From: Mesorhizobium sp. 131-2-1
GTDB taxonomy: Bacteria > Pseudomonadota > Alphaproteobacteria > Rhizobiales > Rhizobiaceae
DNA: 64,000 bases
NCBI RefSeq assembly: GCF_016756535.1
Contig: NZ_AP023247.1
Span: 1,538,501-1,602,500, forward strand
Direction: 5' to 3'
The notes beneath the pieces were generated by a model. It saw only the letters and a program-made list of their open reading frames with translations, ran no database searches and was not told where the DNA came from. Below are positions 37,498 through 45,123 of this stretch, piece by piece; the first letter of the stretch is position 1, and each line of letters opens with the position of its first letter. The translations under genes were made by a program, and so were the position numbers.

Positions 37498-37511
37498 TTA
37501 ACCTTTCTTAA
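37498..37511 (+). promoter_or_regulatory. TTAA-N6-TTAA repeat upstream of the pilin gene (CtrA-like)
   Basis: TTAA-CCTTTC-TTAA about 40 bases before the pilin start, with further TTAA-containing motifs at 37446-37449 and 37484-37487. The CtrA consensus is TTAA-N7-TTAA; the spacing here is six. In Caulobacter the pilin gene is activated by CtrA. The motif is seen, but binding is doubtful because of the spacing. Confidence 0.3.
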
Positions 37512-37552
37512 CGGGTCAACGCTAAGGTTCCTGGCAAGAGGGATCGATGATC

Positions 37553-37735
37553 ATGAAAAATCTGCTGCAACGGTTTATTCAAGACGAGACGGGCGCGACG
37601 GCCATTGAATATGGCCTTATCGTCACCGTCCTGTCGCTTGCCATCGTCGCCGGCGTCGGTCAGGTCGGCAATGCGATCATGTGGCTGTTCAGCGACAACA
37701 ACAGCAAGCTGGCCAACGCCTTCGCGCAGCACTGA
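37553..37735 (+). CDS. Flp/Fap-family type IVb pilin
   Basis: 60-residue prepilin. A short leader ends in glycine (DETG, residues 11-14), followed by the processed N-terminus ATAIEYGLIVTVLSLAIVAG. Glutamate lies at mature position 5, with the adjacent tyrosine typical of Flp pilins. It would be cut by the CpaA peptidase and assembled by Tad/Cpa machinery, none of which is encoded here, so this is an unlinked pilin copy. ATG 37553 was preferred over ATG 37547 because AGAGGGA then lies nine bases upstream. Confidence 0.93.
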   Translation: MKNLLQRFIQDETGATAIEYGLIVTVLSLAIVAGVGQVGNAIMWLFSDNNSKLANAFAQH

Positions 37736-37752
37736 TTTCAAGGGGTCGCTGC

Positions 37753-38625
37753 TCAGCGCTCTGGCGGCCCTTCCAAAATGGTCTTCAGCGAGACCTTGGC
37801 CGTGCCGGGCTTTAGCGGTTTTTGCTGCGAGGCATCGGGGGCCCAGCCAGACATCCATACGATCGAGAAGCTTGCCCTGACGCGGCCGTCGGGGTCGGAA
37901 AACCGTTCCGCGTAGATTTCGGCGGCGCGGGCGAAGAATTTTCGCGTGCCTGGCCGCCGGTTGCGGTCGGCGAGGGCGCTGGTTTCGCCCATGGCTCTCA
38001 GATCGGCGAGCAAGTCGAACATGGTGTCGTAACGCACCGTCACCATCTCGACATCGGCGACCGGCAGCGCCAAGCCGGCGCGTTGAAGCAGCGCGCCGGC
38101 GTCGCGGACATCGGTGAAGGGGATGACGCGCGGGCTGGCACCCCCGTAAAGCTCGGTTTCTGCGGCGAGCAGGCTTTCGCGCAATTCCGAAAGCGTGCCG
38201 GCACCGGCCAGGGCGCCAAGGAAAAGCCCGTCGGGCCGAAGTGCCCTGCGGATCTGCGCCAGCATGCCGGGAATGTCGTTCATAGCCTGCAGCGACAGGA
38301 GCGAGACCGCGAGATCGAGGCTCCCGGCCTCGAACGGTACGGTTTCCAGCGGCGCGACAAGGCCTGTCCCGTCACCAAGGAACGCCGGGTCCGCTTCGAC
38401 GCGTGCGATCTCCACGACCTTGCCGCTCCCGGCAAGCACGTCGGCCGCCGCCGACGTCTGGCAAAACAGCGCTGCCGCCCTGCCGAAGCTGCGCCCGACG
38501 GCGCCCAACCGGTCGGCAAGGTCATCGGCTGCCCGCCGCATCATGAAATCGGCGCCGCCCACGGGATTGGCCAGGGCGCGGCGCTTGCGCGCCAGCCAGA
38601 GCGAGGTGTCGATGATAGGCTGCAC
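37753..38625 (-). CDS. SAM-dependent methyltransferase (BioC/NDUFAF5-like)
   Basis: About 290 residues. The N-terminus (IIDTSLWLARKRRALANPVG then DFMMRRAADDLADRLGAV) and the segment MNDIPGMLAQIRRALRPDGL are the pattern of the NDUFAF5/BioC-like class 11 methyltransferases. The C-terminus (FARAAEIYAERFSDPDGRV, then RASFSIVWMSGWAPDASQQK) is also diagnostic of the alphaproteobacterial group. In mitochondria the relative hydroxylates a complex I subunit; the bacterial role is not settled. I chose the GTG at 38625, with AGGAA upstream. It is divergent from comF with a 51-base gap. Confidence 0.85.
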   Translation of the reverse strand: MQPIIDTSLWLARKRRALANPVGGADFMMRRAADDLADRLGAVGRSFGRAAALFCQTSAAADVLAGSGKVVEIARVEADPAFLGDGTGLVAPLETVPFEAGSLDLAVSLLSLQAMNDIPGMLAQIRRALRPDGLFLGALAGAGTLSELRESLLAAETELYGGASPRVIPFTDVRDAGALLQRAGLALPVADVEMVTVRYDTMFDLLADLRAMGETSALADRNRRPGTRKFFARAAEIYAERFSDPDGRVRASFSIVWMSGWAPDASQQKPLKPGTAKVSLKTILEGPPER

Positions 38626-38676
38626 GGGCAGGTTCCTGTTTTCCGCTCTCTGATATAGTGGCGGAGAAGCAAGCAC

Positions 38677-39477
38677 GTGGCCGATCCGATGCCGAAGATC
38701 AAGACCGATGCGATCAGGAACGTTGCGCGCAAGGCAATGGCCTTGCCGGCGCGCATCCTGTTTCCGCCGGTCTGTGCCGGTTGCCGGCGCCATGTCTCGC
38801 AGCCCGGCGTGCTGTGCGGCGCCTGCTGGCCGAAGCTCAGGCTGCTCGAGCGGCCATGGTGCGCGGTGATGGGCACGCCATTCACGCATGAGATGGGCGA
38901 TGGGTTCCTTTCGGCCGAGGCGATCGCCGATCCGCCGCCCTTCGAGCGCGCGCGGGCCGCGGTCGTCTACTCCGGCGTGGCGCGCCAGATGGTGCAAGGC
39001 CTGAAGTACCAGGATCGCACGGATCTGGCGCCGTGGATGGCGCGCTGGATGCTGCGCGCCGGGGCCGAGCTGATCGCCGAGGCGGATCTCGTCGTGCCGG
39101 TACCGTTGCACTGGCGGCGCTTCTTCCGGCGGCAATTCAACCAGTCGGCCGAGCTGGCGAGGGCAGTGTCGCATCTCAGCGGCCTGCCTTTCTCGCCTTC
39201 GGCGGTCAGGCGCGTGAAGCTGACGCGTCAACAGGTCGGGCTGGAGCGGCAGGAGCGCGAGGACAATGTGCGCGCCGCTTTCCGTGTGCCGGCCGAGGCG
39301 GAAATCGAGATCGCCGGGCGCCGGGTGCTGTTGATCGACGACGTCTACACCACCGGCGCGACGGCAAGGGCGGTCGCCAAGGCGCTGAAGAGGGGCGGCG
39401 CCGGAGCCGTCGACGTGCTGACCTTCGCGCGCGTTTTGCCGGGGGACTTCCGAGCCGACGAGTCCGCGACTATATAG
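38677..39477 (+). CDS. comF: ComF-family phosphoribosyltransferase-like protein
   Basis: 266 residues. An N-terminal four-cysteine zinc finger (C33-AG-C36 and C47-GA-C50) precedes a phosphoribosyltransferase fold with the PRPP loop VLLIDDVYTTGAT and the core VVPVPLHWRRFFRRQFNQS. ComF proteins take part in DNA uptake in competent bacteria and in DNA handling elsewhere; the rhizobial role is not known. Start is GTG at 38677 behind GGAG; an ATG four codons later is possible. First gene of a plus-strand run comF-grxC-amidase-DUF1178. Confidence 0.9.
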   Translation: MADPMPKIKTDAIRNVARKAMALPARILFPPVCAGCRRHVSQPGVLCGACWPKLRLLERPWCAVMGTPFTHEMGDGFLSAEAIADPPPFERARAAVVYSGVARQMVQGLKYQDRTDLAPWMARWMLRAGAELIAEADLVVPVPLHWRRFFRRQFNQSAELARAVSHLSGLPFSPSAVRRVKLTRQQVGLERQEREDNVRAAFRVPAEAEIEIAGRRVLLIDDVYTTGATARAVAKALKRGGAGAVDVLTFARVLPGDFRADESATI

Positions 39478-39496
39478 GTTGGAATTGTTGTTTTTG

Positions 39497-39541
39497 TGCA
39501 TGCCGTTATCCCAGAAGCCAGGCGCTTCCCGGCGGCATGCA
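39497..39541. repeat. Palindromic intergenic element between comF and grxC
   Basis: TGCATGCCG (39497-39505) and CGGCATGCA (39533-39541) are perfect 9-bp arms around 27 bases that include TTATCCCAGAAG. Arm layout and the TTATCCCA stretch resemble the element at 59713, with different internal sequence. Confidence 0.65.
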
Positions 39542-39560
39542 TAGGCAGGATTGCTGACTG

Positions 39561-39830
39561 ATGATCGACGTGACGATCTATACACGCATGATGTGCGGCT
39601 ACTGCACCGCGGCCAAGCGGCTGCTCGAGCGCAAGGGTGTCGCCTACACCGAGCACGATGCTTCCTTCTCGCCGGAACTGCGCCAGGAAATGATTTCCCG
39701 GGCGCATGGGCGTTCCACATTTCCGCAGATTTTCATCGGCGACACGCATGTCGGCGGCTCCGACGACCTCCATGAACTGGAGGCCGAGGGCCGGCTTGAT
39801 GCGCTGCTCGCCAACGGTTCGAGGGTTTGA
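39561..39830 (+). CDS. grxC: Glutaredoxin 3
   Basis: 89 residues. The active site is C12-G-Y-C15, where CPYC is more usual; the remaining motifs are standard: STFPQIFIGDTHVGGSDDL with the cis-proline and GG-D-D glutathione site. It reduces disulfides and glutathione mixed disulfides. Two bases separate its stop from the ATG of the amidase gene, which by family may act on deaminated glutathione, so both genes may serve glutathione metabolism. Confidence 0.93.
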   Translation: MIDVTIYTRMMCGYCTAAKRLLERKGVAYTEHDASFSPELRQEMISRAHGRSTFPQIFIGDTHVGGSDDLHELEAEGRLDALLANGSRV

Positions 39831-39832
39831 TC

Positions 39833-40693
39833 ATGGGTGTTTTCAAGGCAGCGGCGGTGCAGATGCGTTCGGGCACCAGCCCCGCGTGCAACTCGGTCGA
39901 CCTGGAACGCCTGGTGCGCGAGGCGGCGGGCCTGGGCGCGACCTATGTGCAGACCCCCGAGATGACAGGCGCGCTGGTGCGCGACAAGGAGGCGCGGGCC
40001 GCCTCCTTCACCTCGGAGGACAAGGACATCATCGTCTGGACCGCCCGGAAGCTGGCGAAGGAACTCGGCATCTTCCTGCATATAGGCTCGACCGCCATCC
40101 TGCGCGCCGACGGCAAGCTTGCCAACCGCGCCTTGCTGTTCGCGCCCGATGGCTCCACCATCGCCAGCTACGACAAGATCCATATGTTCGACGTCGACCT
40201 CGACAATGGCGAGAGCTGGCGCGAATCCGCCGCCTATGAGCCGGGCACCGAGGCCGTCATCGCCGAGCTCGACGGCGCCAGGCTCGGCTTTGCCGTCTGC
40301 TACGACCTGCGCTTCCCACAGCTGTTCCGCGCCGAGGCGCTGGCCGGCGCCAATGTGCTTTCGGTGCCCGCCGCCTTCACCCGGCAGACCGGCGAAGCGC
40401 ACTGGCACGTGCTGCTGAGGGCCCGCGCCATCGAGAACGGCGCGTATGTGGTCGCGGCCGCGCAAGGGGGCCTGCATGAGGACGGCCGCGAGACCTATGG
40501 CCACTCGCTGATCGTCGACCCGTGGGGCCGCATCGTCGCGGAAGCCGCCCATGACGAGCCCGGCGTGATCGTCGCCGAGATCGATCCGGCGCAGTCGCTC
40601 GCCGCGCGCAGGAAGATCCCCAACCTCAAGAATGCGCGCGAGTTCGCCGTCAATGCCGGCGAGGCGCCGCGCCTCAGGGGTGCCGCTTCTTGA
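39833..40693 (+). CDS. Carbon-nitrogen hydrolase (Nit1/YbeM-like, deaminated glutathione amidase)
   Basis: 286 residues of the nitrilase superfamily with the full catalytic triad: E43 (QTPEMTG), K115 (YDKIHMFDVDL) and C156 (GFAVCYDLRFPQLFR). The YDKIHMFDVDL segment and overall length match the Nit1/YbeM branch, which repairs deaminated glutathione. A neighbouring glutaredoxin gene two bases upstream supports that assignment; a broader omega-amidase role is the alternative. The start ATG (39833) was chosen over an in-frame TTG two codons upstream. Confidence 0.9.
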   Translation: MGVFKAAAVQMRSGTSPACNSVDLERLVREAAGLGATYVQTPEMTGALVRDKEARAASFTSEDKDIIVWTARKLAKELGIFLHIGSTAILRADGKLANRALLFAPDGSTIASYDKIHMFDVDLDNGESWRESAAYEPGTEAVIAELDGARLGFAVCYDLRFPQLFRAEALAGANVLSVPAAFTRQTGEAHWHVLLRARAIENGAYVVAAAQGGLHEDGRETYGHSLIVDPWGRIVAEAAHDEPGVIVAEIDPAQSLAARRKIPNLKNAREFAVNAGEAPRLRGAAS

Positions 40694-41115
40694 TCCGTTT
40701 TTCCCTGATCTGCGAGCACGAACACGAATTCGAGGCGTGGTTCCGCAGCAATGACGATTTCGACACCCAGAAGAAGCGCGGCTTCGTCGATTGCCCGACC
40801 TGCGGCTCGCATAAGGTCGACAAGGCGCTGATGGCGCCGGCCGTCTCCACCGGGCGCAAGCAGGAAAAGATCGCGCTCGCCATGGGCGAGGCGCAGAAGC
40901 AGGCGATGGCGCAGTTGAAGGCGCTCGCCGAAAAGGTACGCGAGAATGCCGACTACGTCGGCGACAAGTTCGCCGAGGAAGCGCGCAAGATCCATTTCGG
41001 CGAGACCGATCCGCGCGGCATCTATGGCGAGGCGACGGTCGACGAGGCAAAAAGCCTGGCCGAGGACGGCGTCGAGTTCATGCCGATTCCGACTTTTCCG
41101 GACGACCGGAACTGA
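40690..41115 (+). CDS. DUF1178 family protein
   Basis: 141 residues. The N-terminus IRFSLICEHEHEFEAWFRSN, followed by VDCPTCGSHKVDKALMAP, is the DUF1178 signature. One CxxC (CPTC) and an earlier cysteine with two histidines (CEHEH) suggest metal binding. The C-terminal half is helical (EAQKQAMAQLKALAEKVREN) with FGETDPRGIYGEAT. Function is not known. The start is TTG overlapping the amidase stop (TTGA), so it is co-translated with the amidase. Confidence 0.88.
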   Translation: MIRFSLICEHEHEFEAWFRSNDDFDTQKKRGFVDCPTCGSHKVDKALMAPAVSTGRKQEKIALAMGEAQKQAMAQLKALAEKVRENADYVGDKFAEEARKIHFGETDPRGIYGEATVDEAKSLAEDGVEFMPIPTFPDDRN

Positions 41116-41160
41116 GCGGTTCAGCGCTCATCGCTGACCCACCCTAAGTATTTGTTTTGA

Positions 41161-41207
41161 CGCAATTCCGGACGGAAAACCGTTTCACACTTTTCCTGGA
41201 CTTGCTC
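41161..41207. repeat. Palindromic intergenic element with GGAAAACCGTTTCACACTTTTCC core
   Basis: The left arm GCAATTCC (41162-41169) and the right GGACTTGC (41198-41205) are imperfectly complementary. Inside, GGAAAA (41174-41179) pairs with TTTTCC (41191-41196) around ccgtttcacac. This element type is very familiar to me from Mesorhizobium intergenic sequence. Its core resembles the AAAACCGCTGCACACCTTT core of the element at 59713, although the arms differ. Confidence 0.7.
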
Positions 41208-41214
41208 CAAGCGG

Positions 41215-41700
41215 TCAGCTCAGGCTTTCGATCAGTTTTCCGAGCAGGCTGGCGAGCGTCTCGCGCTCCTCGCGCGTCAGGCCGGCGAGGATGTCATGTT
41301 CGTTGGCGACATGGGCGGCGAGCGCCTCGTCGGTCAAGGCCAGCCCCTTTTCGGTGAGCGCAACGACGACCCCCCGCCGGTCGCTCGGATGCGGCGCGCG
41401 TTCGGTCAAACCGGCCTTTTCCAGCCGGTCGAGCCGGGCGGTCATGGCGCCCGAGGTCACCATCGTCGCCTCGTATAGATCGGTCGGCGTCAGCGCGTAG
41501 GGCTTGCCGGAGCGGCGCAGGGTCGCCAGCACGTCGAACTCGCCTTGCTGCAAGCCGAAGCGGGCAAACAGCGGCGCCAGCCGCTCGCGCGAGATCAGCG
41601 AGGCGGCCTCGCTCAACCGTCCGATCACCGCCATCGGCGAGACGTCCAGGTCCGGCCGTTCGCGCTTCCATTGCTCTATCGCCTTCGCCGCACGGTCCAT
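41215..41700 (-). CDS. MarR-family transcriptional regulator
   Basis: 161 residues with a winged helix: FGLQQGEFDVLATLRRSGKP, TPTDLYEATMVTSGAMTARL (helix-turn-helix), DRLEKAGLTERAPHPSDRRG (wing with the conserved DxRG) and VALTEKGLALTDEALAAH. It represses or activates in response to a small ligand, which I cannot identify. It is divergent from a DMT permease gene, and the shared 101-base gap carries a MarR-like palindrome overlapping the permease promoter, so the permease is the probable target. Confidence 0.92.
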   Translation of the reverse strand: MDRAAKAIEQWKRERPDLDVSPMAVIGRLSEAASLISRERLAPLFARFGLQQGEFDVLATLRRSGKPYALTPTDLYEATMVTSGAMTARLDRLEKAGLTERAPHPSDRRGVVVALTEKGLALTDEALAAHVANEHDILAGLTREERETLASLLGKLIESLS

Positions 41701-41716
41701 CTATCTCACCGATAAG

Positions 41717-41748
41717 TATCTTGACATAAAGAATCTTTTCGGTATGTT
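41717..41748 (+). promoter_or_regulatory. Promoter of the permease gene overlapped by a MarR-type operator
   Basis: TATCTT-gacata-AAGAAT (41717-41734) is close to the TATCTT-N6-AAGATA symmetry common for MarR operators. It overlaps TTGACA (41721-41726), which lies 16 bases before TATGTT (41743-41748): a good -35/-10 pair for the plus-strand permease. Binding would block RNA polymerase. Confidence 0.6.
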
Positions 41749-41801
41749 ATCTCAAAACGCAATAGCGGCCAAGCGCCGCGATTGAACGACGGGACCATCC
41801 G

Positions 41802-42716
41802 ATGAAGTTTCTCTGGGACTCGGCTGCCGGCCTGCTGGTCGTCACCGGCGGCCTGCTCGGCCTGACGCTGCCCTTCGGCAAGCTGGCGACGGCGGCCGGC
41901 GTGCCGGCCATGGCGTGGGCCTTCGTCATCTCGCTCGGCGCCGGCGGCGTGCTGTTGCTGGCGCTTCTGCTGAAGGGCCAGCGCGTCCGGCTTACGGTGC
42001 GCAATCTGCGCTATTTCTTCATCACCGCAGCCGTGTCCTATGCCTTCCCCAATTTGTTGATGTTCTCGGCCATCCCGCATCTCGGCGCCGGCTACACCGG
42101 CATCATGTTCACGCTGTCGCCGGTCGTCACGCTCGTGTTCTCGATCCTGCTCGGCGTCCGGCGGCCAAACCTGCTTGGCGTCGCCGGCATCGCGGTCGGC
42201 TTCATCGGCGCAGTGATGGTGGCGGTCACACGCGGCGAGGCCGGCCAGCCGGCCGATTTCTTCTGGGTCGCGGTCGGGCTGCTGATCCCGGTCAGCCTCG
42301 CCGCCGGCAACATCTACCGCACCGTCGACTGGCCGGAAGGCACCGGTCCGATCGAACTTGCCGTCGGCAGCCATCTGGCCTCCGCCACGCTGCTCCTTGC
42401 CGGCATTGTGGCCTTGCTGGGCAAGAGCGCATTTGTCCCGCTTAGCGGCGTGCCGCTGGTGGTCGCCGGGCAGGTGGCGTCGGCCTCGGCGATGTTTGCC
42501 TTCTTCTTCCGCCTGCAGGCGGTAGGCGGCCCGGTCTATCTCAGCCAGATCGGCTATGTCGCGGCCGCTGTCGGGCTGTTTGCCGGCACGATCTTGCTTG
42601 GCGAGCAGTATCAACTGCTGACCTGGGCGGGCGCGGTGATCATCACGATCGGCGTCTTCATCACCACCAGGGCGCAGAACCAAACCAGCGCGAAGATGCG
42701 GAGCCAGGCAGCCTGA
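41802..42716 (+). CDS. DMT-superfamily permease
   Basis: 304 residues with ten predicted helices in two EamA-like halves (first helices: GLLVVTGGLLGLTLPFGKLA; C-terminal GEQYQLLTWAGAVIITIGVF). No substrate motif is recognised. The promoter is overlapped by a MarR-type palindrome and the MarR gene is divergent, an arrangement seen for efflux of the regulator's ligand. The stop is seven bases from the stop of the convergent winged-helix regulator gene. Confidence 0.87.
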   Translation: MKFLWDSAAGLLVVTGGLLGLTLPFGKLATAAGVPAMAWAFVISLGAGGVLLLALLLKGQRVRLTVRNLRYFFITAAVSYAFPNLLMFSAIPHLGAGYTGIMFTLSPVVTLVFSILLGVRRPNLLGVAGIAVGFIGAVMVAVTRGEAGQPADFFWVAVGLLIPVSLAAGNIYRTVDWPEGTGPIELAVGSHLASATLLLAGIVALLGKSAFVPLSGVPLVVAGQVASASAMFAFFFRLQAVGGPVYLSQIGYVAAAVGLFAGTILLGEQYQLLTWAGAVIITIGVFITTRAQNQTSAKMRSQAA

Positions 42717-42723
42717 GGCGGCT

Positions 42724-43317
42724 TCAGCCCTTGCCGTCGCTGTCCTCGCCACCGGGCTCCGGCCGCGGATGCCGGCGGCGGTGGGTGGCGGCGGCGCGCG
42801 CCGCCTGTTCGTAGATGCCCGTCATCAATTCGAGCGTGCGCGCTACATCTTCCAGCTTGTCCGCCATTTCAGGAATGCGCGTCACCGCCTCGATGAGCAG
42901 GATCGAACGGATGTCGGCATAGCGCTCGGTCACCCGGCGGCCGAGCGGCGTCACCTCGTAGGTGACGCCGGCGCGGCCGCTGCCGGTGCGCGTGATCAGC
43001 CCGCCCTTGAGCAGCTTGCGCAGGCTGTACTGGATGTTGGGGATGTCGTCGCGGTTGGTCATCTGCGCGAGGTCGCGGACGCTCTTTGGCCTATCGTTCA
43101 TCCTGATGATGTGCAGCAGCGCGTTCTCCGGCCCGCTGGCCGAGAACTCTATCACCGTGGCGAGGCACTCGGCCTGCCAGTGGCCGAACGCCTCGTAGGA
43201 GCGCATCAGCGCGTATTCGACCTCTGTGACGTCGATCTCGAGCGGCGTGCGGGCGAGATGCCAGCCACGGTCGAGCAATTCGGCCTGTGTTTCCAAAGGT
43301 TTGCGCCGCTCATTCAT
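42724..43317 (-). CDS. Winged-helix (MarR-like) transcriptional regulator
   Basis: 197 residues. A helical N-terminus (ALMRSYEAFGHWQAECLATV) leads to a winged helix: RDLAQMTNRDDIPNIQYSLR, KLLKGGLITRTGSGRAGVTY, EVTPLGRRVTERYADIRSIL. The C-terminus is helical and ends in a basic, low-complexity tail (THRRRHPRPEPGGEDSDGKG). It is divergent from the two-component flavin monooxygenase genes, and the shared gap carries two overlapping palindromes near the monooxygenase start, so it is their likely regulator. It is longer than a typical MarR protein; ligand unknown. Confidence 0.85.
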   Translation of the reverse strand: MNERRKPLETQAELLDRGWHLARTPLEIDVTEVEYALMRSYEAFGHWQAECLATVIEFSASGPENALLHIIRMNDRPKSVRDLAQMTNRDDIPNIQYSLRKLLKGGLITRTGSGRAGVTYEVTPLGRRVTERYADIRSILLIEAVTRIPEMADKLEDVARTLELMTGIYEQAARAAATHRRRHPRPEPGGEDSDGKG

Positions 43318-43379
43318 CCGCCTGTTCCCTCGCTGCCAGCATGCGCCGATCCGGGCGATTGCGTCTACACGAATTTATG

Positions 43380-43405
43380 ATAGACTTTCTATTATAAATT
43401 ATAAT
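43380..43405. promoter_or_regulatory. Overlapping palindromes upstream of the monooxygenase gene
   Basis: ATAGA-ctt-TCTAT (43380-43392) runs into ATTATAA-a-TTATAAT (43391-43405). Both are perfect and lie 24-49 bases before the monooxygenase ATG in a short AT-rich stretch. Good operator candidates for the divergent winged-helix regulator. Confidence 0.6.
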
Positions 43406-43428
43406 CAAAATATGAGGAGAACACCGTC

Positions 43429-44553
43429 ATGAGCATGCTCGACAAGACCGCTTCCGATGCGCAGCCCTTCTTCCTCGGCACGTTCGCATCCAACTGTTCC
43501 GGCGGCATGACCGTCACCAAGATCCCCGAGCGCTGGGTCAGTTCCTGGGACAACAATCTGCGGCTGGCGCGTCTCCTCGATGAGGCCGGCATCGACTTCA
43601 TGCTGCCGATCGCGCGCTGGATCGGTTATGGCGGGGAAACCAATTTCCACGGCAACGTGCTGGAGACCATCACCTGGGCGGCCGGGCTGCTCGCGCTCAC
43701 CCGCAACATCACGGTCTTTGCCACCACGCATACGGCGGCGAACCATCCGGTGGTCGTGGCCAAGCAGCTTGCGACCATCGACCAGATCAGCAGGGGCCGC
43801 ATCGGGCTCAACATCGTCGCCGGCTGGAACAAGCCCGAATATGAGGCGCTCGGGCTGACGCTGCCCGACGATCACGTCACGCGCTACGGCTACGCGCAGG
43901 AATGGTTCGATATCGTGAGAGCGCTGTGGAGCCGCAGCGAAGCCTTCGACTGGGATGGAACCTGGTTCAAGCTGAAGAATGTGCTCGGCGATCCGCGGCC
44001 GTCATCGCGGCTGCCGATCCTGAACGCGGCTGGTTCGGAGGAGGGGCGCAAGTTTGCCGTCCGCAACGCCGATTTCCTATTCACGCCGGCGATCGACCTG
44101 ACGCGTTCGAAAGACGAGATCGCGGCGTTGAAGCAGCAGGCAAAGGTCGCCGGCAAGGATGTCGACGTGCTGACCTTTGCCCATGTCGTTTGCCGGCCGA
44201 CCGAGAAGGAAGCCAACGATTATCTCGAGCATTTCGGCCGCGCCAATGCCGACTGGGCGGCGGTCGACAATCTGGTGCGGCTGCAATTCGCCCATGCGCA
44301 GTCGTTCCCGCATGACCTCCTGGCGATGATCCGCGACCGCATGGCGGCCGGCCATGGCGGCTTCCCGCTCACCGGCACGCCCGAGCAGGTTGCCGACGGC
44401 ATCTGCCAACTGCATCAGGCCGGATTCCGCGGCTCGACGCTCTCGTTCGTCGACTACGCCGAGGAATTCCCCTATTTCCGCGACACGGTGCTGCCTATTC
44501 TCGAACAGAGAGGCGTCCGGTTGGCGCCTCGCGCGATGCAGTCGGCGGCCTGA
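43429..44553 (+). CDS. RutA/SsuD-like FMN-dependent monooxygenase
   Basis: 374 residues of the bacterial luciferase-like family. ATIDQISRGRIGLNIVAGWN, followed by KPEYEALGL, matches the GW-x-KPEYE region of pyrimidine oxygenase RutA, and IARWIGYGGETNFHGNVLE matches its N-terminal flavin region. It would use FMNH2 and O2 to oxidise an organic N- or S-compound. A flavin reductase gene follows after 15 bases, so this is a two-component system. None of the rutBCDE genes is nearby, so uracil catabolism is not indicated; substrate unknown. ATG with GAGGAGA upstream. Confidence 0.88.
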   Translation: MSMLDKTASDAQPFFLGTFASNCSGGMTVTKIPERWVSSWDNNLRLARLLDEAGIDFMLPIARWIGYGGETNFHGNVLETITWAAGLLALTRNITVFATTHTAANHPVVVAKQLATIDQISRGRIGLNIVAGWNKPEYEALGLTLPDDHVTRYGYAQEWFDIVRALWSRSEAFDWDGTWFKLKNVLGDPRPSSRLPILNAAGSEEGRKFAVRNADFLFTPAIDLTRSKDEIAALKQQAKVAGKDVDVLTFAHVVCRPTEKEANDYLEHFGRANADWAAVDNLVRLQFAHAQSFPHDLLAMIRDRMAAGHGGFPLTGTPEQVADGICQLHQAGFRGSTLSFVDYAEEFPYFRDTVLPILEQRGVRLAPRAMQSAA

Positions 44554-44568
44554 GCGAAGGAGGCGGCA

Positions 44569-45072
44569 ATGTCCACGGCAGAAGGTCCGGTGAGCGTCGC
44601 CGATTTCCGCGCCGCCATGCGGCTCATCGTCGGCAATGTCAGCGTGATTACCGCCGGAGTGGGCGACGACCGCTCCGGCTTGGTGGTCATCTCGGTGGTC
44701 TCACTCTCGGCCGAGCCGCCTAAGGTGATCGCCTGCGTCAACCGCTCATCCTCGACCTGGCCGCTGATCGAGCGCTACCGCCATTTCGGCGTCAATTCGC
44801 TCGGTCCCCAGCACCAGCGCGTGGCGGAGCGGTTCTCGGGCTTCGGCGGCATCAAAGGCAAGGACCGCTACGAGGGCGCCGAATGGACGACGCTCAAGAC
44901 CGGAGCGGCGCTGCTGTCCGACGCTGTGGCCGCTTTCGACTGCAGCCTCGACGAGATGATTGATCGCGGCACGCATTCGATCGTCATCGGCTCGGTCGAG
45001 GCGGTGAAGACCCAGGATGCAGGCCAGGCGCTGATCTACTGGCGTGGCGGCTACCGGCCGCTCGACGCTTGA
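44569..45072 (+). CDS. Flavin reductase (RutF/HpaC-like) for the monooxygenase
   Basis: 167 residues. VSVADFRAAMRLIVGNVSVI, then GLVVISVVSLSAEPPKVIAC, VNRSSSTWPLIERYRHFGVN and the C-terminal LIYWRGGYRPL form the flavin_reductase-like split barrel found in RutF and HpaC. It supplies FMNH2 from NAD(P)H to the adjacent monooxygenase, which ends 15 bases upstream. The stop codon overlaps the palindromic repeat at 45072. Confidence 0.92.
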   Translation: MSTAEGPVSVADFRAAMRLIVGNVSVITAGVGDDRSGLVVISVVSLSAEPPKVIACVNRSSSTWPLIERYRHFGVNSLGPQHQRVAERFSGFGGIKGKDRYEGAEWTTLKTGAALLSDAVAAFDCSLDEMIDRGTHSIVIGSVEAVKTQDAGQALIYWRGGYRPLDA

Positions 45073-45099
45073 TTCAGGTGAGGCCGGTCTGACCTGAAT
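45072..45099. repeat. Core-less palindrome sharing arms with the element at 16531
   Basis: ATTCAGGT (45072-45079), GAGGCCGGTCTG, ACCTGAAT (45092-45099). The left 16 bases are identical to the left arm of the 113-bp element at 16531, and the right side matches its right end, but the central CGTACTT block is absent. It lies between convergent genes and may end transcription. Confidence 0.7.
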
Positions 45100-45123
45100 C
45101 TCAACACTCCCGAGGAGGAGTGG

